A stretch of 64,000 bases of DNA, taken from Gammaproteobacteria bacterium. Its GTDB lineage: Bacteria > Pseudomonadota > Gammaproteobacteria > Acidiferrobacterales > SZUA-150. Position 1 is the stretch's first letter. Each line of letters starts with the position of its first letter. The position numbers and the translations under genes are program-made. This document shows, one piece after another, positions 55,664 through 64,000 of the stretch. The notes beneath the pieces were generated by a model. The model ran no database searches, had not been told where the DNA came from, and worked only from the letters and a program-made list of their open reading frames with translations. The stretch spans positions 1-64,000 of the forward strand of contig JAOUOD010000011.1 in the NCBI GenBank assembly GCA_029880545.1. Direction: 5' to 3'.

Positions 55664-56146
55664 ATGACCAGAATCAGTGTGCTATTCGTATGCCTGGGAA
55701 ATATCTGTCGCTCTCCAACGGCAGAAGCCGTATTTCGACAGCTTGTTGTCCGGGAGGGGCTGGAGCATGCGATCAATATAGATTCGGCTGGTACTCACGC
55801 TTATCACGTCGGTGAGCCACCGGATCATCGCGCCCAGGCTGCTGCCGCTCGGCGCGGAATTGATATGAGCCAGTTGCGCGGCAGAAGGGCGACCGAATTG
55901 GATATTGAGCAGTTTGATTATATCCTGGCCATGGATAACGAGAACTACCATAACCTGCTGGCGATTTCCTCGGACGGACTGGAAAGCAAGATTCACTTGT
56001 TCCTGGACTTTGCGCCGGATCGTCCGGAGCAGGAAGTCCCGGATCCATATTTTGGTGGTCCGGGCGGGTTTGACAATGTGCTGGATATGGTGGAGGAAGC
56101 CTCCATCGGGTTGCTAAGACATATTCGTAGTCGTCACGATATTTGA
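55664..56146 (+). CDS. low-molecular-weight protein tyrosine phosphatase
   Basis: A 160-residue phosphatase. The P-loop is VCLGNICRSPTAEAV (C-x5-R-S) near the N-terminus, and the catalytic Asp lies in VPDPYFGGPGGFDNVLDMV. It removes phosphate from tyrosine; related bacterial enzymes act on BY-kinases and polysaccharide export, none of which are seen here. It starts ten bases after kdsB, as in Pseudomonas. Confidence 0.95.
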   Translation: MTRISVLFVCLGNICRSPTAEAVFRQLVVREGLEHAINIDSAGTHAYHVGEPPDHRAQAAAARRGIDMSQLRGRRATELDIEQFDYILAMDNENYHNLLAISSDGLESKIHLFLDFAPDRPEQEVPDPYFGGPGGFDNVLDMVEEASIGLLRHIRSRHDI

Positions 56147-56986
56147 CCTGGTCTGGCCGCACGAATATCAGGAGTTGACAGGATTGTCCTGCGATATCCA
56201 GCGATTTCTGCCAGTTGTCTTGGTAATCTTTACCGCGAGCTCAGCACGAGCCATAACGCTCGAATAGCTGTCCCTGTGGCTGTGAACCGCACAGTACCGC
56301 AGGATATCGTTGCCAGGGATACTGGTAACGCCACTGCGTAGAAGCGAATCTTCCATTGCTCGACATGGTATTCTGGCAATCTGGTTTGCATGGTTCAAAT
56401 CCGTTATACCAAGCAAAATCAGGAAGGCGTCACCATCGTTGGCCAGAGGCTTGAGCGCGCATCGACATGTTTGGCCAGGATATGGGCGATATACTTTAAA
56501 GCGTGATCTTCATGCCAGGTCTGTTTATGAAATTTGCGATGGTTGAGACGAGTACGGCTTGTACTTGCACGGCAGCACTGGAGCTGAACATCTTGACGAT
56601 CGTAAATATGTCTTTTTTGTGACTTTTTATTTCTGATTGCTGAATTTATTCCTGCCGCTGATCATTTCCGAGATCCGGCATCCGGGATTCGTTGGCATGA
56701 CACGATATTTCAGGTTATAGGTTCAAATGCCCATTGATTGAACCCCTGAGGTCGGAAACGAAGTCTGACAGACGGATCTTCAGTTTATTTATCTGCTTTA
56801 ACAGTCTTTTATCATTCATGGGCGCAGTCATTTGTGTTGCCCCGAAAATTCTCTAAATCTTGTTCGGTAACCGGGTGATTTGATGGGTTGAAAACATTTC
56901 GAGCAAGTAATCGGAAAGCTTGAATTGTGAAATCAAAAACCTGGCCCAGGTCTGCAGGTGACCGGGGTTGGGCGTGAGCAGGGCAA
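56147..56986. other. 840-bp gene-free interval
   Basis: The longest interval of the window without a recognisable gene, between two convergent genes. It contains an 82-codon minus-strand open frame (56168-56416) of ordinary-looking composition but with no recognised family. A comparable plus-strand frame (56310-56546) overlaps it. Possibly the remains of a gene. The right half is AT-rich and has no clear repeats. Confidence 0.5.
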
Positions 56987-56987
56987 T

Positions 56988-57014
56988 AAAAAAGCCGCGT
57001 AACGCGGCTTTTTT
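56988..57014 (-). terminator. rne: intrinsic terminator of rne (bidirectional)
   Basis: GCCGCG (56994-56999) and CGCGGC (57003-57008) form a short G+C stem with a 3-base loop, flanked by six A on the left and six T on the right. On the minus strand it ends the rne transcript 16 bases past the stop; on the plus strand it could stop readthrough. Confidence 0.9.
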
Positions 57015-57029
57015 ATTTGATGTCCCTAC

Positions 57030-59600
57030 TTAGTTGTCCGAAGACGTAGGCTTGGTCTCAATCTGGGTCAGATTGGCTGCAGGCTTGGGCTCCGCAGGTG
57101 GTGACGCTGGTGTTGCGACTGGCACGGGTTTCGGCTGAGGTGCCGGCGTTGTTGCAGCAGGTGCTGCCGTCGGGGACGCGGGTGCTGCCTTTGTTTCAAT
57201 TTGTACCAGTGCTGGACTGTTTTCAGGTTTTGCTGCTGGCGCAGACGGGCTAGCAGGTTTGCCAGTATCGCCCTGAGGCACGGCTGACTTGCTTCTGTTG
57301 CCCTCCGTCGCTGGCTGTGATGGCTCATCAGCAGGCTTATTCCGCGCGCCATCCTGTTTGCGGTTGTCAGGCAGCACGGCATTTACGGGTGAGCTTTGGG
57401 TCTGTGCGGGCGCCACCGTACTTGCCGTGCCTGCATTAACGCGATCCTGTTTTTGTCCTTCGCTTGGCTTTCGGCCGCCATTTTTACCAGGTGCATCGTC
57501 GCCCCCGCTGTCCCTGTTTGCGGTCGCTTGATCGGGCTGTTGCGGCTGGTTTGGGCGATCCTGTTGATTGCCACCTTTTTGCTGGCTTTGACCGCCACGG
57601 CGTCCGCCACGGCGTCCGCGACCACGACCGGATTCCGGTTTTTTGTCCGGGGACGCATCTTTTGCAGGCCTGTTGTCGCGATTGTCCTTGCCTCGCGGCT
57701 CTTGTGCGGACTTGTCTTCAGCCTGTTTTGGCTGCTGGTCATCTTTTTGTGGCTTGCCGCCACGACGCTGCTGCTGATCACCACGACCGCCACGACGCTG
57801 CTGCTGATCACCACGACCGCCACGACGCTGCTGCTGATCACCACGACCGCCACCACGACCACCACGGCGTTGTTGCTGGGTGCCGGATTTCTTGTTCTTT
57901 GGGGCTGTCGACTTTTCGCCAATACCGAGCAGTTTCTTCAGCCAGCCAAACAGGCCGGACGAGGAGGGTTGTTTCGGTCGTGGCGGTGCCTGGGTCACCG
58001 GCGTGATTTGGCCAACCGCGGCTTTCTCAGGTTTCTCGGCCTTGACTGCGCTCGGTTCGGAAATTTCTTCATCCTCTTCCGTAGGTACAATCTTGTAACT
58101 TGGCAGATTTTCTTCGCCTTCCAGGTCTTCAGAGCGCAAACGACGAATCTTGAAGTGTGGAGTCTGCATGGTTGACATCGGTACAATCGTAATCGGCGTT
58201 CCAATGCGTGATTCCAGCGCACTGATCTCGCGACGTTTTTCGTTCAAAAGGAAACTGGCTGTTTCAATGGGCAGATGCACATGAACAGCAGCCGAATTTT
58301 CCTTCATCGCTTCTTCCTGGATTTCACGCAGAATGTGAAGCGCGGAAGACTGCACGCTGCGAATATGACCGGTGCCGGAGCAGCGCGGGCAAATACGCGT
58401 GCTTGCTTCTCCGAGAGATGGGCGCAGGCGTTGGCGTGACATTTCAAGCAGGCCAAAGCGGGAGATGCGACCTACCTGGACACGGGCACGATCATACTTC
58501 AATGCCTCGGCAAGACGATTTTCCACGGCGCGCTGGTTGCGGGCCGGTGACATATCAATGAAATCAATTACCACCAGGCCGCCGAGATCACGCAGACGTA
58601 ACTGCCGGGCGATTTCGTCAGCCGCTTCAAGGTTGGTATTGAGCGCGGTTTCTTCGATATCGGCACCTTTTGTTGCACGTGCCGAGTTTACATCGATAGA
58701 AACCAGGGCTTCGGTGTAGTCAAACACCACTGAGCCACCGGAGTCGAGACGCACTTCGCGCGAGAATGCCGAATCAATCTGGCTCTCGATCTGGTAGCGC
58801 GAGAACATCGACGTCTCTTCCTGGTACAGCTTCAGCTTCTGAATATTGTGCGGGCTCACCTGTTCGATGAACTTTTTCATGCGCTCGTGAATTTCGGCGT
58901 TGTCGACCAGGATTTCGCCGATATCGGTACGCAGGTAGTCGCGAATGGCGCGGACAACCAGGTTGCTCTCCTGGTAGATCAGGAACGGGGCAGGGCGATC
59001 GGCGGCAGCCTTACTGATGGCGTCCCACAGGTGCACCAGGTAATCCAGGTCCCACTGCAGTTCTTCGACGCTCTTGCCAATGCCGGCGGTGCGGGCAATC
59101 AGGGCATAGTCACGCGGTACTTCCAGCTGTGCCATGGCGTCGCGCAGTTCCGCGCGTTCTTCGCCTTCGATGCGGCGGGAGATACCGCCACCCTTGGGAT
59201 TATTGGGCATCAACACCAGGAATCGTCCAGCCAGGCTGATGAAGGTAGTCAGTGCCGCACCCTTGGTGCCGCGCTCTTCCTTGTCTACCTGGACTACGAA
59301 TTCCTGGCCTTCCTTGATGACGTCCTGGATCTTGACCTGAGAGATTGGTGTCTTGTTATCACCCTGAAAATGAATTCGGGAGATTTCCTTCAGCGGCAGG
59401 AAGCCTTGGCGTTCGACACCGTAGTCAACAAACGCGGCTTCGAGACTGGGCTCGACGCGGGTGACGCGGCCTTTGTAAATATTGCCTTTTTTGCTTTGGT
59501 AAGCGGTGGATTCAATATCGAGATCAAGGAGTTTCTGGCCATCAACAATAGCCAAACGCAGCTCTTCTGCATGAGTTGCGTTGAACAGCATTCTTTTCAT
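57030..59600 (-). CDS. rne: ribonuclease E
   Basis: An 856-residue endonuclease of the RNA degradosome. The catalytic half (1-500) begins [20 protein letters not shown] and includes the S1 domain ([20 protein letters not shown]), the DNase I-like site with VVIDFIDM, and the zinc-link [11 protein letters not shown]. The other half is disordered and low in complexity. It includes the basic [10 protein letters not shown] repeats (about 585-615), Pro/Ala/Gln-rich sequence, and two QIETK motifs near the C-terminus. It is shorter than E. coli RNase E (1061). Confidence 0.97.
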   Translation of the reverse strand: MKRMLFNATHAEELRLAIVDGQKLLDLDIESTAYQSKKGNIYKGRVTRVEPSLEAAFVDYGVERQGFLPLKEISRIHFQGDNKTPISQVKIQDVIKEGQEFVVQVDKEERGTKGAALTTFISLAGRFLVLMPNNPKGGGISRRIEGEERAELRDAMAQLEVPRDYALIARTAGIGKSVEELQWDLDYLVHLWDAISKAAADRPAPFLIYQESNLVVRAIRDYLRTDIGEILVDNAEIHERMKKFIEQVSPHNIQKLKLYQEETSMFSRYQIESQIDSAFSREVRLDSGGSVVFDYTEALVSIDVNSARATKGADIEETALNTNLEAADEIARQLRLRDLGGLVVIDFIDMSPARNQRAVENRLAEALKYDRARVQVGRISRFGLLEMSRQRLRPSLGEASTRICPRCSGTGHIRSVQSSALHILREIQEEAMKENSAAVHVHLPIETASFLLNEKRREISALESRIGTPITIVPMSTMQTPHFKIRRLRSEDLEGEENLPSYKIVPTEEDEEISEPSAVKAEKPEKAAVGQITPVTQAPPRPKQPSSSGLFGWLKKLLGIGEKSTAPKNKKSGTQQQRRGGRGGGRGDQQQRRGGRGDQQQRRGGRGDQQQRRGGKPQKDDQQPKQAEDKSAQEPRGKDNRDNRPAKDASPDKKPESGRGRGRRGGRRGGQSQQKGGNQQDRPNQPQQPDQATANRDSGGDDAPGKNGGRKPSEGQKQDRVNAGTASTVAPAQTQSSPVNAVLPDNRKQDGARNKPADEPSQPATEGNRSKSAVPQGDTGKPASPSAPAAKPENSPALVQIETKAAPASPTAAPAATTPAPQPKPVPVATPASPPAEPKPAANLTQIETKPTSSDN
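57758..57847 (-). repeat. rne: three exact 30-bp tandem repeats inside rne
   Basis: Three identical 30-base units run head to tail, each encoding ten residues ([10 protein letters not shown] in register). They lie in the disordered, basic part of RNase E, where RNA or partner binding sites are found. The unit length keeps the frame, so copy number could vary between strains without breaking the protein. Confidence 0.9.
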
Positions 59601-60142
59601 GTTTTATTCGTCCCCGACGCTTTGGCGCTTTCGGCCAGCTTGCTGGGCCATTCGGCGCTGATCACTCGTGCAGGTCGAATGGTACGCTTCGCACTGCTCA
59701 GCTATACCGCCATACCACGAGTTTTTACCGCGCAGCGTGCAGGGTTTTCACCGCATTTCGCCCGCTGCTGCAGACCCTTGCCGCGCACCAGAAAATTGGT
59801 GTTTGTCAGCGACCGTAGTGCCGATGACGTTGCGGTCAAGGTGTTCCACCGGCCTTCGCCAGTAGCGTCGTATTTTTGCGTCTCTCTGTACCTGGGCGAG
59901 TGACGCATAACCCATATCGCGGGCAGCCTTTTGGCCGGCCTTTGGGCCGACATCCCGGGTGCTTCGCGCGGCAGCGGGACGTGTTGCCCGGTGCCTAAAA
60001 CCGTTTGTAAAACCATTTTTTAATGTGTTGCTACAATGCCTTGTTTACATTGGCTTTTAGCACACAGACCGACTATATCAGTGGCGCATCAAATCAGCAA
60101 ACTTGATATGCTCCGGCGGCAAAATCGGAGGCAGGATATTTT
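59601..60142. other. 542-bp divergent region between rne and rluC
   Basis: This interval must hold the promoters of both divergent genes and the rne leader. In E. coli the rne leader is over 300 bases and folds to let RNase E control its own mRNA; a similar role is inferred for the G+C-rich stretch at about 59601-60000. The 60000-60110 part is AT-rich and promoter-like, but I cannot fix boxes with confidence. Apparent open frames here are not convincing. Confidence 0.5.
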
Positions 60143-61069
60143 GTGAACAAGGTCAGTTTCATCACTATTGACGAGGCTCATGCCGGCCAGCGGCTCGATA
60201 ACTTCCTGATTTCACACTTGAAAGGTGTTCCGAAGAGCCGCATCTATCGCCTGTTGCGCAAGGGCGAGGTGCGTGTGAATAAGGCCCGATGCAAGCCTGA
60301 TTACCGCCTGGAGCTGGATGATGAATTGCGGATTCCGCCAATACGGGTGGCGGACGCCGCGCCCAGGCCGGCCCACAGCGGCAAGCTGGAATGGCTGGAA
60401 GCAGCAATTATCTATGAAGACGATGTGCTGATTGCCATGAACAAGCCTTCCGGTCTCGCCGTGCATGGTGGCAGCGGCGTCAGTCTCGGATTGATCGAAG
60501 CCCTGCGTCAATTGCGCCCGGAGGCCAGGTTCCTGGAGCTGGTGCATCGGCTGGATCGTGAGACGTCGGGACTGCTGCTGGTGGCCAAGAAGCGGTCCGC
60601 GCTGCTTGCCTTACACGAACAGTTGCGGGGTACCAGTGTCGACAAGCGCTACCTGGCGCTGGTCAAGAATCCGTGGCAAGGCAAGGCCAGGATGGTGGAG
60701 GCGCCGCTACTGCGTAGCCAGACGCGCTCGGGAGAGCGAATGGTCCGGGTTTCCGAGGAGGGTAAGGTCGCGCGTAGCCGCATTGTGCCGCAGCAGTTGT
60801 TTCGCGGCGCAACCCTGGTCGAGGTAAGGATTTATACAGGCCGAACCCACCAGGTGCGGGTGCACTGTGCCCACGAGGGACATCCCATTGCCGGTGACGA
60901 TAAGTATGGCGACAGGGGATTCAACAAGTCGATGGCGGCAGCCGGCTTGAAGCGATTGTTTCTGCACGCGGCGCGCATGCACTTGACTCATCCGGTCACT
61001 GGCAAACCGCTTGAGCTGGATGCGCCGCTGCCCGATGATTTGGTACAGGTACTGGATACAATGTCATGA
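60143..61069 (+). CDS. rluC: 23S rRNA pseudouridine synthase RluC
   Basis: A 308-residue RluA-family enzyme that forms pseudouridines 955, 2504 and 2580 in E. coli. An S4 domain (about 12-70: GQRLDNFLISHLKGVPKSRI) precedes the catalytic domain with HRLDRETSGLLLVAKK (catalytic Asp) and GRTHQVRVHCAHEGHPIAG plus DDKYGD. Its location divergent from rne is conserved in E. coli and Pseudomonas and supports RluC over RluD. The stop overlaps the HAD gene by 4 bases. Confidence 0.95.
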   Translation: MNKVSFITIDEAHAGQRLDNFLISHLKGVPKSRIYRLLRKGEVRVNKARCKPDYRLELDDELRIPPIRVADAAPRPAHSGKLEWLEAAIIYEDDVLIAMNKPSGLAVHGGSGVSLGLIEALRQLRPEARFLELVHRLDRETSGLLLVAKKRSALLALHEQLRGTSVDKRYLALVKNPWQGKARMVEAPLLRSQTRSGERMVRVSEEGKVARSRIVPQQLFRGATLVEVRIYTGRTHQVRVHCAHEGHPIAGDDKYGDRGFNKSMAAAGLKRLFLHAARMHLTHPVTGKPLELDAPLPDDLVQVLDTMS

Positions 61070-61716
61070 AAGACCGTTTTGATCTGATTGTTTTTGATTG
61101 GGATGGAACCCTGATGGACTCCGAGCGGAAAATTGTTCGATGTTTCGAGATGGCTTGCCGCGATGTGAATGTGGTCTATCCGGGTGACGCGGCGGTGCGG
61201 GCCATTATCGGGCTGGGATTACGTGAAGCGGTTGATCGCCTGTTGCCCGGCGAGGATGATGCAATTATCGACCAGGTAACTGAGGCGTACCGGGATCATT
61301 TTCTGGTTCATGACAAAACGGAAATGGAATTTTTCCCAGGTGTTCTCGATGGCTTGAAGCAGCTCGAGGGCCATGGCTACATGCTTGCTGTTGCAACCGG
61401 CAAGGCCCGCCGGGGACTGAAAAAACTGCTGGATGAATGGCAATTGCATGACCAGTTTGTCGCCACACGATGTGCCGACGAAGCATTCTCCAAGCCGCAT
61501 CCCAAGATGCTGGAGGATATCCTGGGGCAGACCGGTGTTGCCTCCAATCGCGCCATTATGATTGGCGATACCACCTTTGACATGGAAATGGCCAACAATG
61601 CGCGCGTTGCCGGTCTTGCTGTCAGCTACGGTGTGCACGACCGTGATTCGCTGTTGAAACACGATCCAGTGGATTGCTTGGATTCATTCGAAGAGGTGCG
61701 TGCGTGGCTGATGTAG
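61066..61716 (+). CDS. HAD-superfamily hydrolase (Gph-like)
   Basis: A 216-residue HAD phosphatase of the phosphoglycolate phosphatase-like group. Motif I is VFDWDGTLMDSE, with catalytic aspartates about residues 9 and 11; motif II is VATGK; motif III/IV are KPHPKM and MIGDTTFDMEMA. The helical cap (about 17-85) marks subfamily I. Substrate not known. The ATG overlaps the rluC stop, an order (rluC-HAD-Rieske) also known in Pseudomonas. Confidence 0.93.
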   Translation: MKDRFDLIVFDWDGTLMDSERKIVRCFEMACRDVNVVYPGDAAVRAIIGLGLREAVDRLLPGEDDAIIDQVTEAYRDHFLVHDKTEMEFFPGVLDGLKQLEGHGYMLAVATGKARRGLKKLLDEWQLHDQFVATRCADEAFSKPHPKMLEDILGQTGVASNRAIMIGDTTFDMEMANNARVAGLAVSYGVHDRDSLLKHDPVDCLDSFEEVRAWLM

Positions 61717-62072
61717 AAACGCGGCGCATCTGTGACCGCGAAGCAATCCGTAATGGCGGCGATGGCGTGCGGTTCTATGTCCTGCGAGGCCGGCAAAAGC
61801 TGCCCGCTTTTGTGATTCGCCACGAGGATGTGGCTTATGCCTACCTGAACCAGTGCGCCCATACGCCGGTCGAGCTTGACTGGGAGCATGGCCAATTCTT
61901 CGACAAGAATAAACGTTACCTGATTTGTGCCACGCACGGCGCCTTGTATGAGCCAGCAACCGGGGCCTGTGTTGATGGCCCGTGCCGGAAAAAGGGCTTG
62001 GTGGCACTGGAGGTCGACGAGCGGGAAGACGGTGTCTTTATTGTCGGCACTGATCAGCTATGTTTTGACTAA
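61704..62072 (+). CDS. Rieske [2Fe-2S] domain protein
   Basis: A 122-residue ferredoxin-like protein. Cluster ligands are C-x-H in NQCAHTPVELD and C-x2-H in YLICATHGALYEPATGACVD, both present and normally spaced. No transmembrane helix, so it is soluble. It may pass electrons to an unknown oxygenase or reductase. Start is GTG 61704, overlapping the HAD gene by 13 bases, with GAAGAGG upstream. Confidence 0.92.
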   Translation: MADVETRRICDREAIRNGGDGVRFYVLRGRQKLPAFVIRHEDVAYAYLNQCAHTPVELDWEHGQFFDKNKRYLICATHGALYEPATGACVDGPCRKKGLVALEVDEREDGVFIVGTDQLCFD

Positions 62073-62147
62073 ATGCCGTGAGTACGGAATGATAACCCAC
62101 TATACAAATTGGACAATGTGAACCAGGAACGAATTCGGGAACAGATT

Positions 62148-63125
62148 ATGGAAAACGAGAATCCGGTGCAGCAAAAACAGGAAGCTTCCAGCCAGGAGAA
62201 ACCCGAAGGCTGGGAGCGCAGCCTGCTCGAACGGCTGGCATTTGCTGCCTTGAATGAACAGCGTCGTGCCCGTCGCTGGGGAATAGGCTTCAAGATATTT
62301 TTTGCCATCTATCTTGTTGCGATTCTATTGATGGCCACTTCCGACCCGCACGAAGTCAAACCGACGGGCGAGTTCACTGCGCTAGTGGAGCTATCAGGCA
62401 TCATTGCTCCTGATACAGCGGCCAGCGCGGATTTTGTTGTATCCGGACTCAGGGACGCGTTTGAAAGCAAGGCAAAAGGCGTAATCATTCGCAGCAACAG
62501 TCCTGGCGGCAGCCCGGTGCAATCGCAATATATATATGATGAGATCAAGCGCTTGCGCAAGAAATTCCCCGACAAGCCGGTGTATGCAGTCGTAACTGAT
62601 ATCTGCGCATCAGGTTGTTATTACGCTGTTGCCGGTGCTGATCGTATCTACGCCAGTCGTGGCAGCATTGTTGGATCGATCGGTGTGCTCATGGATGGCT
62701 TTGGTTTTGTTGACTCAATGAAAAAGCTGGGCGTGGAGCGCCGACTGATGACGGCAGGAGAAAACAAGGCCATGCTGGATCCGTTTTCGCCGCGCAATCC
62801 GGGGCATATGCTTCACGTCAAGAATATGCTTGATGAGATCCACCAGCAATTTATAGATGTGGTCAAGGAAGGTCGCGGCAAGAAACTGGCAAACCGCAAG
62901 GATATTTTCTCCGGTCTGTTCTGGACCGGTGAAACTGCTGTAAAGCTCGGTCTTGTTGATGAGATTGCCAGCGCCAGTCATGTTGCCCGTGAAGTCATCG
63001 GCGCCGACAAGATTGTTGATTTCAGCTACCGGGAAAACTGGCTGGACAAGTTTGCCGGCGGTCTTGGCAGCGCCATGATGAACACACTCAAGGCCTGGCT
63101 GTTTGGGCAGGGTAATTTGCGTTAG
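62148..63125 (+). CDS. sppA: S49 family signal peptide peptidase (SppA-like)
   Basis: A 325-residue membrane protease of the short SppA type. One N-terminal helix (about 47-65) is followed by the S49 domain, with IRSNSPGGSPVQSQYIYDEI, the nucleophile Ser in DICASGCYYAVAGADRIYA, and the general-base Lys in SIGVLMDGFGFVDSMKKLGV. It degrades cleaved signal peptides in the inner membrane. Start uncertain: ATG 62148 is chosen over GTG 62118, which adds a short polar extension. Confidence 0.92.
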   Translation: MENENPVQQKQEASSQEKPEGWERSLLERLAFAALNEQRRARRWGIGFKIFFAIYLVAILLMATSDPHEVKPTGEFTALVELSGIIAPDTAASADFVVSGLRDAFESKAKGVIIRSNSPGGSPVQSQYIYDEIKRLRKKFPDKPVYAVVTDICASGCYYAVAGADRIYASRGSIVGSIGVLMDGFGFVDSMKKLGVERRLMTAGENKAMLDPFSPRNPGHMLHVKNMLDEIHQQFIDVVKEGRGKKLANRKDIFSGLFWTGETAVKLGLVDEIASASHVAREVIGADKIVDFSYRENWLDKFAGGLGSAMMNTLKAWLFGQGNLR

Positions 63126-63700
63126 TCAATTACAGAATGGGACTCATTTTCCAGCATCTTCACCAGCCGGATCAATGGCAGGCCGATGAGGGTGCTGGGA
63201 TCATCACCAATAAACCGTTCAAGCAGGGCAATGCCCAGGCCTTCAGACTTCAGGCTGCCTGCGCAGTTATAGGGTTGTTCCTTGTGCAGGTAGTTTTCAA
63301 TTGTTGTATCAGATAATTCACGAAAAACAACGCTGTATGGAACGACTTCGCTTTGAATGTGCCCGGTTTTGCTATTAATTAGCGCCAGCCCGGTATACAG
63401 GGTGATGGTCTCGCCAGACGCCTGCCGCAGTTGTTCTACAGCATGCGCATGGTCTCTTGGTTTGCCGACTATGTCATTGCCATGCACTGCGACCTGATCT
63501 GAACCAATGACCAGGGCATTTCCTTGGCCCTTGGCAATGGCCTGTGCTTTTTCAATGGACAGGCGCTGTACCAGTTGTTGCGGGGTTTCGCCGGGCTTTG
63601 CCGATTCATCAATGTCCGGACTGATGCACTTGAACGGAATGCCGAGACGTTCCAGCAGTTCCTTGCGATAGGGTGATGATGAGGCAAGTATCAGGTTCAT
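63122..63700 (-). CDS. yceF: Maf-like nucleotide pyrophosphatase (YceF type)
   Basis: A 192-residue house-cleaning enzyme that hydrolyses non-canonical nucleotides; E. coli YceF prefers m7GTP. The Maf signature LILASSSPYRKELLERLGIP is at the N-terminus, followed by ALVIGSDQVAVHGNDIVGKP, TLYTGLALINSKTGH and CAGSLKSEGLGIALLERFIG. The sequence matches YceF more closely than YhdE. Its end overlaps the S49 gene end (convergent, 4 bases). Confidence 0.94.
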   Translation of the reverse strand: MNLILASSSPYRKELLERLGIPFKCISPDIDESAKPGETPQQLVQRLSIEKAQAIAKGQGNALVIGSDQVAVHGNDIVGKPRDHAHAVEQLRQASGETITLYTGLALINSKTGHIQSEVVPYSVVFRELSDTTIENYLHKEQPYNCAGSLKSEGLGIALLERFIGDDPSTLIGLPLIRLVKMLENESHSVID

Positions 63701-63726
63701 GGTCGTGATGTGGCCCGGTCGGAATG

Positions 63727-63752
63727 TAAAACGGGCATCATCGTGATGCCCG
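63727..63752 (-). terminator. intrinsic terminator of the biotin-carrier gene
   Basis: CGGGCATCA (63732-63740) and TGATGCCCG (63744-63752) form a 9-bp stem with a 3-base loop. On the minus strand it is followed by TTTTAC. It lies between the biotin-carrier gene (upstream on this strand) and yceF. Confidence 0.75.
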
Positions 63753-63776
63753 CTGGTCAGTAGTTACCCGTGATGA

Positions 63777-64000
63777 TTATTCGATTTCAATCAAGGCTTC
63801 GTCGGGTGTAACACTGTCACCCTTGGCGACATGGACCGCCTTGACCTTGCCGCTGACGGGTGCCGGCACTTCGTTTTCCATTTTCATGGCTTCCACGACC
63901 AGCACTGAGTCGCCGGCATTCACGGTATCACCTTCCTTGACCAGGACATCGACTATTGTTCCCGGCATGGAGCTGGTGACATGGCCTTCTTTGGTCGCGC
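63777..64000 (-). CDS. biotin carrier domain, 3' end of a biotin-dependent (de)carboxylase gene (partial)
   Basis: The last 74 or so codons of a gene that begins beyond the window. The visible part is a biotinyl domain: [20 protein letters not shown], then [20 protein letters not shown] with the biotin-bearing Lys in AMKM, and a final DEALIEIE. The EAMKMENEV pattern and terminal position suit the C-terminus of an oxaloacetate decarboxylase alpha or pyruvate/propionyl carboxylase subunit. Which one cannot be told from this end. Confidence 0.88.
   Translation of the reverse strand, partial: ATKEGHVTSSMPGTIVDVLVKEGDTVNAGDSVLVVEAMKMENEVPAPVSGKVKAVHVAKGDSVTPDEALIEIE

Noticed and set aside
56168-56416. 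82-codon minus-strand open frame
   Set aside because: Composition is fair but it has no recognised family, no clear ribosome site and overlaps another open frame. It could be a decayed gene; not called as one.
57758-57847. CRISPR-like array
   Set aside because: Repeats are directly adjacent with no spacers and encode part of RNase E. No CRISPR array is seen elsewhere in the window.
57396-58175. 259-codon plus-strand open frame with [10 protein letters not shown] repeats
   Set aside because: Antisense of the repetitive RNase E tail; low complexity and no ribosome site.

Overview
This window reads as chromosome of a gammaproteobacterium. The evidence is gene order. Two long blocks match the layout known from Pseudomonas-type genomes: miaA-hfq-hflX-hflK-hflC-DUF2065-hisZ-purA-tRNA-Leu-rnr-rlmB-rpsF-rpsR-rplI-dnaB-alr-radA (9.6-28 kb), and lolC-lolD-DUF2062-comEC-exbB-exbD-msbA-lpxK-Trm112-kdsB-LMW-PTP, followed by rne and rluC-HAD-Rieske-S49 protease-yceF (45.6-63.7 kb). 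Lpt/Lol-type envelope genes, RNase E with a long disordered tail, and the succinylase dap genes all fit. I cannot name the genus.

Region 1 (1-8.2 kb) is accessory: a cupin, a small membrane protein, a DUF1272 zinc protein with no normal start codon, a membrane protein made of two tandem copies of one unit, a P2-type cation ATPase, a TerC transporter, PsiE, a VOC protein, a peroxiredoxin and a pyrimidine-dimer glycosylase family protein. An attC-like hairpin sits at about 583-647. Region 2 (8.6-28.1 kb) is core RNA, translation and replication machinery. It is interrupted at 20.8-22.5 kb by three exported small proteins, the first broken by a 7-bp repeat whose copy number sets the reading frame. 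Region 3 (28.1-32.2 kb) is a Ser/Thr phosphorylation module: CHASE2-kinase, PP2C phosphatase and double-FHA protein.

Region 4 (32.4-40 kb) holds dapC-dapD-dapE, an EamA exporter, a TauD-like dioxygenase, a MerR-regulated thioredoxin-like/MerC-like operon with a clear MerR-type promoter (20-bp spacer), and yggS. Region 5 (40-44 kb) is the most unusual: ApbE flavin transferase, DUF3570 outer-membrane protein, DUF4266 lipoprotein ending in GGGCGCN, and a TlpA-like thioredoxin, all on one strand. The DUF3570 protein carries a DSLSGAS sequence that looks like an ApbE flavinylation site. Region 6 (44-64 kb) covers DciA, CapA, Lol transport, ComEC, ExbBD, lipid A export and synthesis, KDO activation, RNase E and RluC. 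It ends in a biotin-carrier domain cut by the window edge.

The best candidates for something undescribed are the ApbE/DUF3570/DUF4266/TlpA set, the shared T-x-x-I/L motifs linking the kinase and its FHA partner, and the heptamer-controlled reading frame at 21.2 kb.
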